A stretch of DNA of 64,000 nt from Arthrobacter sp. C9C5. GTDB lineage: Bacteria > Actinomycetota > Actinomycetes > Actinomycetales > Micrococcaceae. How positions within the stretch are numbered: position 1 is the stretch's first letter; each line of letters begins with the position of its first letter. Location of the stretch: contig NZ_JABFMX010000009.1 of NCBI RefSeq assembly GCF_013359735.1, positions 95,286 to 159,285 of the forward strand, written 5' to 3'. Both the position numbers and the translations under genes were made by a program. Below, piece by piece: positions 57,717 to 64,000 of this stretch. Under the pieces are notes generated by a model. That model had not been told where the DNA came from. It did not search any database and saw only the letters and a list, made by a program, of their open reading frames with translations.

Positions 57717-60533
57717 GTGGAACAGGTACCCGTTCCATACGAGCCGCAGCATGAGCCGGGCCCGCGCCCGGGGCTGGTGCTCGGCCTGGAGCTGGTCGGC
57801 GCGGAGCTGCTGAGCGCCGTCGGCGGCAAGGCCTCCAACCTCGGCGAACTGCTGCGCGCACGGCTTCCGGTGCCGGCCGGATTCTGCCTGACCACGCAGG
57901 CCTACCGGCGAGCCACCTTGGGTGCCGGGCTCGACACCGTCCACGCCGGGCTGGCCGCGGCCGCCCCTGGGGACCTTCCGGGACTCGCCGGACTGGCCGC
58001 CACCGCCCGCCGTCTGGTCATGGCCGCGGACATCCCGGCGGACATTGCCGAGGCCGTCAGGGAGGCCTACGCGGCGCTGGGAACGGACACCCCGGTGGCG
58101 GTTCGCTCGTCCGCTACCGCCGAGGACCTGCCCTTCGCCAGTTTCGCCGGACAGCAGGACACCTTCCTGAACGTCGTGGGCGCCGACGCAGTCCTGGCCG
58201 CCGTCCGACAGTGCTGGGCCTCGCTCTGGACCGACCGCGCCGTGAGCTACCGCGCCACCCAGGGGATCAGCCCGGCGGCCGTGTCGCTCGCCGTCGTGGT
58301 CCAGCGGATGGTGGACGCAGCCGTGGCCGGCGTCCTGTTCACCGCCAATCCGGTCACCGGCAGGCGGCACGAGGCGGTGATCGATGCCAGCCCGGGCCTC
58401 GGCGAGGCCGTGGTGTCCGGGGCGGTCAACCCGGACCACTTCGTCATTGACAGCGCAACCCGGAGAATTCTCGAGCGCCGGATAGGGAGCAAGGCGGTGG
58501 TCATTCGGCCATTTCCGGGCGGCGGGACCGAGCGGACCGCCCGGTCCGGCGCGAACCAGCAGCCCTGTGTTGACGATGTCCGGCTCCTGGGCCTGGAGCT
58601 GCTTGGCCGCCGCGCGGAGGTGCACTTCGGCGCGCCGCAGGACCTGGAATGGGCGATCGACGGCGGCGGAGCGGCGTGGCTGACGCAGTCGCGCCCCATC
58701 ACCACGCTCTACCCCCTGCCGGAGCGGCGGGAGGGGCCGGAGCGGGCGCCGGTCCGCGTCGGAACCCGCGTCTACCTCTGCTTCAGCCTGGCCCAGGGCC
58801 TGACCCGGCCACTGACCCCGATGGGGCTGGCAGGCTTCCGGCTGATCGCCTCGTCCGTGGCGCGCGCGGCGCATTTCGAGGTTCCCGCGCCGCTCGACGG
58901 GCCGGCGCCGTACGTCCAGGCCGGGCAGCGGCTCTTCTTCGACCTGACCCCGGTGGTGCGCAGTGCCGTCGGGCGGGCCGTCGTGCCGCGGGTTTTCGAC
59001 GTGATGGAAGCCCGCTCCGCGGCAGTGCTGCGGCAGTTGTTCGGGGACCCCCGGTTTTCCGTCACCAGCAGGTCCCCGTGGCGGCTGTTGCGGCACATCG
59101 GCCCTGTGGCGGCGCGGGCCAGGGTGCCCGAGTCGTTGCTTCGTGCCCTGTTCAGGCCCGAGGCCGCGCTGCGCCGGGCGGAACGGTTCGGCGAACGGTT
59201 CCGGGCCGCCCTGGTGGTCCCCGCCGGGTCCACCGCGGTGCAGCGGCTGGACCACGTGGAGCGCATCCTGGGCCGCGAGCTCTTCCCGGTGGTGCCCAAT
59301 ATCCTCCCGCTGCCGGCCCTGGGCTTTGCCCTGCTCGCGGCCGCCGGCAGGCTGCTGGGACCTGCCGCCGCCCCCGGTGCGCTGCAACCGGTCCTGCGGG
59401 GGCTGCCCAACAACGTCACCACCGAAATGGACCTGGCCCTCTGGCGGCTCGCCTCAGCCATCGGGGCCGACGCCGGCGCCGCCGCCGTCTTCGATGGCGC
59501 AGGCTTCGATGAAGCCGTCGTGCCGGACCTCGTCCGCCGCTACCGAGCCCGGGCACTGCCCGCCGTCGTGCAGTCCGGGATCGCCGGGTTCCTGGGCTGC
59601 TACGGGCACCGGGCGGTGGCGGAAATAGACCTCGGGATGCCCCGCTGGTCCGACGATCCGACCCATATCCTCGGGGTCCTGGCCAACTACCTGCGGCTGG
59701 AGGATCCGGGCCAGGCCCCGGACCGGCAGTTCAGCAAGGCGGCGCGCGACGCCGAGGCCCAGGTGGAGCGCCTGGTCACCGCCGCGGGGGAGCGGGGCAG
59801 GCTGCGGGCCGCGCTGGTGCGGGCGGCACTGAAGCGCACCCGGATGTTCGCCGGGCTGCGGGAACTGCCGAAATACCACATCGTCGAGGCGATGGCTGCG
59901 GTGCGGGGACAGCTCCAGGCCATCGGGACGGAACTGGCCGCGGCCGGACGTCTCACGGACGCGGACGACGTCTTCTTCCTTGACCTGATCGAGGTCCGTG
60001 ACGGCCTCGCCGGGAGCCCGCTGCAGCACCTCGTCGCGGAACGCCGCGCAGCCTATGCCCGCGAACTGGGCCGCCGCCACATCCCGCGGGTGCTGCTCTC
60101 GGACGGGACGGAACCGGAGGCGCTGCAGGCCGGCGCCGCCGGGGCGGGAACCCCCGGAGTCCTGACGGGCACGCCCGCATCGGCCGGCACCGTCACCGGC
60201 ACCGCCCGCGTCATCCTTGAGCCGCAGGGCGCGCGTCTGGAGCCCGGCGAGATCCTCGTGGCACCGTCCACGGATCCGGGCTGGACGCCGCTGTTCCTGA
60301 CTGCCGGCGGCCTCGTGATGGAAATGGGCGGCCCCAACTCGCACGGCGCCGTCGTCGCCCGGGAGTACGGGATTCCCGCGGTCGTCGGGGTCCCGGACGC
60401 TACCTCGCTGATCGTCACCGGGCAGGCCGTTACGGTCGACGGCGCCGCCGGCACCGTCGTTCCGGACAGGCCGCGGGAGGCCGGCCGGCTACCGGCGGGC
60501 GGTGCCCCGGAGGAATCTGCCGGGGCACGGTGA
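57717..60533 (+). CDS. PEP-utilising enzyme with rifampin phosphotransferase architecture
   Basis: 938-aa protein. Order of domains: ATP-grasp (SAVGGKASNLGELLRARLPVPAGFCLT, PVAVRSSATAEDLPFASFAGQQDTFLNVVG), a large middle region (CFSLAQGLTRPLTPMGLAGFRL), and a C-terminal phosphohistidine domain (MEMGGPNSHGAVVAREYGIPAVVG, His876). There is no PEP-binding barrel after it. PpsA has the order ATP-grasp, His, barrel; ATP-grasp, middle, His at the end is that of rifampin phosphotransferase. Whether the antibiotic is the substrate is not shown: environmental homologues may phosphorylate other compounds. Start GTG 57717 with AAGGAAGG upstream. Confidence 0.82.
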   Translation: MEQVPVPYEPQHEPGPRPGLVLGLELVGAELLSAVGGKASNLGELLRARLPVPAGFCLTTQAYRRATLGAGLDTVHAGLAAAAPGDLPGLAGLAATARRLVMAADIPADIAEAVREAYAALGTDTPVAVRSSATAEDLPFASFAGQQDTFLNVVGADAVLAAVRQCWASLWTDRAVSYRATQGISPAAVSLAVVVQRMVDAAVAGVLFTANPVTGRRHEAVIDASPGLGEAVVSGAVNPDHFVIDSATRRILERRIGSKAVVIRPFPGGGTERTARSGANQQPCVDDVRLLGLELLGRRAEVHFGAPQDLEWAIDGGGAAWLTQSRPITTLYPLPERREGPERAPVRVGTRVYLCFSLAQGLTRPLTPMGLAGFRLIASSVARAAHFEVPAPLDGPAPYVQAGQRLFFDLTPVVRSAVGRAVVPRVFDVMEARSAAVLRQLFGDPRFSVTSRSPWRLLRHIGPVAARARVPESLLRALFRPEAALRRAERFGERFRAALVVPAGSTAVQRLDHVERILGRELFPVVPNILPLPALGFALLAAAGRLLGPAAAPGALQPVLRGLPNNVTTEMDLALWRLASAIGADAGAAAVFDGAGFDEAVVPDLVRRYRARALPAVVQSGIAGFLGCYGHRAVAEIDLGMPRWSDDPTHILGVLANYLRLEDPGQAPDRQFSKAARDAEAQVERLVTAAGERGRLRAALVRAALKRTRMFAGLRELPKYHIVEAMAAVRGQLQAIGTELAAAGRLTDADDVFFLDLIEVRDGLAGSPLQHLVAERRAAYARELGRRHIPRVLLSDGTEPEALQAGAAGAGTPGVLTGTPASAGTVTGTARVILEPQGARLEPGEILVAPSTDPGWTPLFLTAGGLVMEMGGPNSHGAVVAREYGIPAVVGVPDATSLIVTGQAVTVDGAAGTVVPDRPREAGRLPAGGAPEESAGAR

Positions 60534-60593
60534 TGCCGGCCGCGTCCGGGCGTAATGTTGATACATGAGCTGCCATGATGGAGCGCGGTCGCA

Positions 60594-61694
60594 ATGACCC
60601 GTACCTGGTTGCGCTGGCTGCCAGCCGCAACCGTTCCCGCCGTGATCGCCGCCGGGGTGCTGGCGGGATCCTTGCCGGCCAGCGCAGGGGACCCGCTGCC
60701 CGCCAAATCACCCGAGCAGGTGCTGGAGCTGATCGCCCAGCACCGCGACCCGTCCTTCTCCGGAACCCTGGAACAGACCTCGAACCTAGGCCTGCCGGAC
60801 CTTCCCAAAACCGGTCCGGGATCCGCGTCCGGCGACACCGCCTGGCTGGAGCTGTTGACGGGACCGCACACGGCCCGGGTCTACCGCGACGGGGCGGACA
60901 ACGCCCGCGTCCAGGTGCTGGACCGGCTCGCCGAACGTGACGTCATCCGGCACGGCGATCAGCTCTGGTTCTACAACTCCAAGGACAACACCGCCGCGCA
61001 CGCGGTCCTCCCGGCCGGCGGTCATCACCCGTCCGGACAGGACTCCGTGCCGACACCGGACCGCCTGGCCGCGAAGCTCCTCGCCGCACTCGACCGGAGC
61101 AGCAACGTGAGCGTCGGGACGGATGTTGAGGTCGCCGGCCGCGCCGCCTACCAGCTGGTGCTCACGCCCAGGTCCTCGGCCACGCTGCTGGCCTCCATCT
61201 CGATTTCGGTGGACGGCCAGAGCGGAATGCCGCTCGGCGTCGAAGTGAAGGCCCGAGGCCAGTCCGATCCGGCGTTTAGCGTCGCATTCACCAAGCTTTC
61301 GCTGCGGGCGCCGGACGCCGCGATCTTCCAGTTCAGCCCGCCGCCGGGTGCCACCGTCAAGGAGCTCCCGGTCCCGGACCACAAGGCAACCGGCGCCAAG
61401 GAAAAGCGCGGCGCGGCGGCGAAGGCCAAGGTCAAAGTCAGCGGCACCGGCTGGGAATCCGTCGTCGAACTGCCGGCTGGCTCCCTGGCCAAGGCAGCGC
61501 CGGCCAAGGGAGCGCCCGAGCAGCAGGGCGGCCCCGGCAGTGCGGCGTCGTTGCTGGCCCAGGCGACGGTGCCAGTGCCCGGCGGCAGGCTCCTTTCGAC
61601 CGCCCTGGTGAACGTGCTGATCCTCGACGACGGCCGCATCTTCGCGGGGTCGGTCCCGCTGGAGCGGCTCCAGGCCGCGGCTGCCGCCCGGTGA
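60594..61694 (+). CDS. Secreted LolA/RseB-like lipoprotein-fold protein (DUF2092-type)
   Basis: 366-aa exported protein. Signal peptide TRTWLRWLPAATVPAVIAAGVLAGSLPASA with cleavage after ASA, then a LolA-like half barrel: ELIAQHRDPSFSGTLEQTSNLGLPDLP, GPHTARVYRDGADNARVQVLD, DGQSGMPLGVEVKARGQSDPAFSVAFTKLSL. No lipobox Cys is present. In actinobacteria such proteins pair with ABC exporters and may bind lipids or wall precursors. Its TGA overlaps the ATPase GTG by four bases, so they act together. Confidence 0.82.
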   Translation: MTRTWLRWLPAATVPAVIAAGVLAGSLPASAGDPLPAKSPEQVLELIAQHRDPSFSGTLEQTSNLGLPDLPKTGPGSASGDTAWLELLTGPHTARVYRDGADNARVQVLDRLAERDVIRHGDQLWFYNSKDNTAAHAVLPAGGHHPSGQDSVPTPDRLAAKLLAALDRSSNVSVGTDVEVAGRAAYQLVLTPRSSATLLASISISVDGQSGMPLGVEVKARGQSDPAFSVAFTKLSLRAPDAAIFQFSPPPGATVKELPVPDHKATGAKEKRGAAAKAKVKVSGTGWESVVELPAGSLAKAAPAKGAPEQQGGPGSAASLLAQATVPVPGGRLLSTALVNVLILDDGRIFAGSVPLERLQAAAAAR

Positions 61695-62704
61695 CCGCCC
61701 TCCCCCCGTCCGCCGAGCTGCCGTCCGCCGAGCTGAGCATCGAGACCAGGGGCTTGAGCAAGCGCTTCGGCCGGCAAATGGCGGTCGACGGCGTCGACCT
61801 GGCCGTGCCCCGGGGCTCGGTCTTCGGTTTCCTGGGCCCCAACGGGTCGGGCAAGACCACCACCATCCGGATCATGCTGGGCCTCGCAGCTGCGTCGAGC
61901 GGCTCGGTCCGCGTCCTGGGCGAGGAGATGCCGCGGCAACTGCGCACCGTGCTGCCGCGGGTGGGCGCCCTGGTCGAGGGGCCGGCCTTCTACCCCTTCC
62001 TCTCGGGAGCCGCGAACCTGCTGCGCTTCGACGCCGCCGACCCGGAGGCTCCGGCCGGGACGCGGCGCGCGCGGGTGCGCACCGCGCTGGAACGGGTGGG
62101 CCTGGCGCACGCTGCGGACAAGAAGGTCCGGGCCTATTCGCTGGGCATGAAGCAGCGGCTGGGGATCGCCAATGCGCTGCTCGCACCCCGAGAGCTCCTG
62201 GTGCTGGATGAGCCGACCAACGGCCTGGACCCGCAGGGCACGCGCGAGGTGCGGCACCTGGTGCGGTCCCTGGCCGCGGACGGCGCCACGGTGTTCGTCT
62301 CAAGCCACCTGCTGGCCGAGGTGGAACAGATCTGCACGCACGCGGCCATCATGAGTGCCGGACGCCTGGTGGCGCAGGGCCCACTGGCGGAGCTGCGGCA
62401 GGCCGGGCAGTCCAGGGTCCGCCTGCTGACGCCCGACGCCGGGGCCGCGGCCAGGGTCATGGCCGGCCTGGGATTGACCCCCGACGGCGGCGGCATTTCC
62501 AACGGGGGGAGCGCCGGGACCTGGGGTGAGGTGCTGTATGCGCCGCTGCCTGCCGGCTCCGCTGCGGGTGCCCCTTCGCCGGAGGAGCTGGTGGCGGCCC
62601 TCGTGGCCGCGGATGTCCGGGTCCGCGGCTTCGCCGTGGAACAGGGCAGCCTCGAGGACCGCTTCGTGGAGTTGACGGGGGAGGGCTTCGACGTTGCCCA
62701 GTGA
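61691..62704 (+). CDS. ABC transporter ATP-binding protein
   Basis: 337-aa ABC-2-type ATPase with Walker [20 protein letters not shown]-like YSLGMKQRLGIANALL, Walker B LLVLDEPTNGLDPQG and H-loop SSHLLAEVEQ. The C-terminal 110 residues are a regulatory region ending in GSLEDRFVELTGEGFDV. GTG 61691 lies in a GTGA overlap. It is followed by the permease, whose TTG start overlaps this gene by 11 bases. Confidence 0.92.
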   Translation: MTALPPSAELPSAELSIETRGLSKRFGRQMAVDGVDLAVPRGSVFGFLGPNGSGKTTTIRIMLGLAAASSGSVRVLGEEMPRQLRTVLPRVGALVEGPAFYPFLSGAANLLRFDAADPEAPAGTRRARVRTALERVGLAHAADKKVRAYSLGMKQRLGIANALLAPRELLVLDEPTNGLDPQGTREVRHLVRSLAADGATVFVSSHLLAEVEQICTHAAIMSAGRLVAQGPLAELRQAGQSRVRLLTPDAGAAARVMAGLGLTPDGGGISNGGSAGTWGEVLYAPLPAGSAAGAPSPEELVAALVAADVRVRGFAVEQGSLEDRFVELTGEGFDVAQ

Positions 62705-63566
62705 TCCGACAGTGCCGCGTGCGCCCAGCCCGGGTACGCCGGGCCCGAGGGTGCCGGGCCTGCGGTTGCTCGGCTCCGAGCTGGGCGTCCTGTTCCGGCG
62801 CCGCCGGACCTGGGCCATGTTGCTCGCCCTGGCCGCCATCCCGGTGCTGATCGCCGTGGCCGTGCGGCTCTCCTCGGCGGTGCCGCCCGGGCGCGGGCCC
62901 GCGTTCCTGGACCGGATCAGCCAGAACGGGTTGTTCGCCGGCGTCACGGCCATGCTGGTCGCTGTCCCCTTGTTCCTGCCGCTCACGATCGGGGTGGTCG
63001 CGGGAGACACCGTGGCCGGCGAGGCAGGGCTGGGAACCCTGCGGTACCTGCTGGCGGCCCCGGCCGGGCGGGGAAGGCTGCTGGTGGTCAAGTTCGCGGG
63101 CGCCGTCGTGTTCGCCGTCGCGGCCCCGTTCACGGTGGCCCTGGTCGGTGCAGGCATCGGCGCGGCACTCTTCCCGGTGGGTCCCGTGACCCTGCTGTCC
63201 GGGGACTCGATCGGCGCCGCCGAGGCGTTGGCGCGGCTGCTGCTGATTGCCGCCTACCTGGCGGTGTCGCTCGTGGGGCTGTCCGCCATCGGCCTGTTCA
63301 TGTCCACCCTCACGGACGTGCCCGTCGGCGCGATGGCGGCAACGGTGGTGTTCGCCGTCGTATCCCAGGTCGCCGATGCGCTGCCCCAACTGGAGTGGCT
63401 GCACCCCTGGCTCTTTACCCACCGCTGGCTCGACTTCGCCGACTTACTGCGCCAGCCCATCGTCTGGGACTCGTTCGCCGCCAACGCCCTGCTACAGGGC
63501 GGGTACCTGGCCGTCTTCGGTGCCCTCGCCTACGCCCGGTTCACCACGAAGGATGTGCTCTCCTAG
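62694..63566 (+). CDS. ABC-2 type transporter permease
   Basis: 290-aa membrane subunit with about six helices (WAMLLALAAIPVLIAVAVRL, AMLVAVPLFLPLTIGVVAGD, VVFAVAAPFTVALVGAGIGAA, LLLIAAYLAVSLVGLSAIGL and others). The conserved TVAGEAGLGTLRYLLAAPAGRGRLLVVKF is the usual ABC-2 loop. TTG 62694 is chosen since GGGGGAGGG lies eight bases upstream; GTG 62712 is an alternative. With the ATPase and LolA-like protein it forms a coupled exporter, perhaps for a lipid-linked substrate. Confidence 0.9.
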   Translation: MPSDPTVPRAPSPGTPGPRVPGLRLLGSELGVLFRRRRTWAMLLALAAIPVLIAVAVRLSSAVPPGRGPAFLDRISQNGLFAGVTAMLVAVPLFLPLTIGVVAGDTVAGEAGLGTLRYLLAAPAGRGRLLVVKFAGAVVFAVAAPFTVALVGAGIGAALFPVGPVTLLSGDSIGAAEALARLLLIAAYLAVSLVGLSAIGLFMSTLTDVPVGAMAATVVFAVVSQVADALPQLEWLHPWLFTHRWLDFADLLRQPIVWDSFAANALLQGGYLAVFGALAYARFTTKDVLS

Positions 63567-63594
63567 GGCATCCGGGCGACGCCGATCCCTGGCA

Positions 63595-64000
63595 TCAGTA
63601 CCGGGCGGCGTAGGGGTAGAGCTGCATCCCGGACATGGACGCGAGGTCCGTCACGGTGATCCCGCTCTCCGGGTTCAGTGCCTGCACCACGCGGCCCCCG
63701 CCAAGGTAGATGGCCACATGGTAGAACCCCGGGGCGGAGCCCCAGACCAGCAGATCCCCGGGCTGTGCTGCGGCAAGCGGCACCTTCACCGGCGCCTGCG
63801 CAAACTGCTCGGCGGCGGTGCGGGGCAGGCTCTTGCCGGCCGCGGCGAACGCGTTCTGGACCAGGCCGGAACAGTCAAAGCCGTAGGCGCCTGTTCCGCC
63901 GTATTGGTAGAAGTAGGGCGCGCCTACCTTGCCCATGGCCGAGGACAGTGCTGCCTGGTTGGAACCGCCGGGGGCCGGGGCCGGGGTCGGAGGCGGCGGC
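63595..64000 (-). CDS. NlpC/P60 peptidoglycan endopeptidase, 5'-truncated
   Basis: C-terminal part of a secreted D,L-endopeptidase; the start lies beyond the window edge. The frame is open to base 64000 and begins with a proline-rich linker (PPPPTPAPAPGGSNQAALSSA). The catalytic domain has YGGTGAYGFDCSGLVQNAFAAAG (nucleophile Cys), FYHVAIYLGGG (His) and VVQALNPESG, where the third polar residue is Asn. It cleaves stem peptides of peptidoglycan during growth, as RipA-type proteins do. It is convergent with the ABC permease, 28 bases apart. Confidence 0.9.
   Translation of the reverse strand, partial: PPPPTPAPAPGGSNQAALSSAMGKVGAPYFYQYGGTGAYGFDCSGLVQNAFAAAGKSLPRTAAEQFAQAPVKVPLAAAQPGDLLVWGSAPGFYHVAIYLGGGRVVQALNPESGITVTDLASMSGMQLYPYAARY

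Noticed and set aside
56802..59387. Very long open frame (over 800 codons) on the minus strand
   Set aside because: It lies antisense to the universal stress gene and the rifampin-phosphotransferase-like gene, has no start with a ribosome site, and its Arg/Gly/Pro/Ala composition is that of a GC-rich shadow frame.

Overview
The window looks like chromosome of a high-GC Gram-positive actinobacterium, most likely an Arthrobacter/Pseudarthrobacter-type member of the Micrococcaceae. The signs are GC-rich third positions, frequent GTG/TTG starts, coupled ATGA/GTGA gene overlaps, actinobacterial families (MTH1187-type thiamine-binding protein, Holin-X, BldC-like HTH, HAD-GH65 fusion, formimidoylglutamase-type hut pathway) and no trace of an outer membrane. 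The genus is inferred from gene content; no rRNA or tRNA gene was seen, and no CRISPR array, insertion sequence or prophage.

Layout. 1-6.1 kb: respiratory nitrate reductase narGHJI (narG lacks its 5' part) and the transporter narK. 6.2-17.9 kb: housekeeping and stress genes: DUF445 membrane protein, glycerophosphodiesterase, SoxR with a perfect sox box, SRPBCC protein, an ABC exporter pair, AzlCD-type exporter, quinone reductase, TetR/DUF1232 pair, thiamine-binding protein, O-methyltransferase. 18.0-21.3 kb: a tightly coupled three-gene cluster (acyl-CoA dehydrogenase-like, PIG-L deacetylase fused to a NodS-like methyltransferase, family 2 glycosyltransferase) that looks like an undescribed glycoconjugate pathway. 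21.4-38.1 kb: an energy and envelope stress block: CtpF-like P-type ATPase, PEP synthase, P1B-5-like metal ATPase, polysaccharide deacetylase, HAD-GH65 phosphorylase, zinc alcohol dehydrogenase, universal stress protein, BrkB, DUF3618, Holin-X and a lipid-associating-type repeat protein. 38.3-45.2 kb: a spermidine-synthase-like protein, a hydroxybutyrate utilisation module (LysR, MHS symporter, SDR), a flavin reductase and small unknown genes. 45.3-54.8 kb: histidine catabolism (IclR regulator, hutU, hutH, and a separate hutG), a cation/proton antiporter and an AzgA-type purine permease. 54.9-64 kb: CopC-like protein, short Rossmann flavoprotein, a second universal stress protein with a rifampin-phosphotransferase-architecture enzyme, a LolA-like lipoprotein-type gene with an ABC exporter, and a partial NlpC/P60 endopeptidase.

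How it fits together. narK, CtpF-like ATPase, USPs, HAD-GH65, ppsA and alcohol dehydrogenase are the kind of genes that belong to DosR/DevR hypoxia regulons in mycobacteria and streptomycetes. Five intergenic sites in the 14-35 kb region share a G-rich/CTTTnG/C-rich core that resembles a DosR-type box, which suggests one dormancy-type regulon spread over the window. The hut genes are linked by a four-copy operator-like motif (two copies before the iclR gene, two before hutU) and by a dispersed repeat that has been translated into the C-terminus of HutU and the N-terminus of HutH. Two further families of palindromic intergenic repeats occur here.
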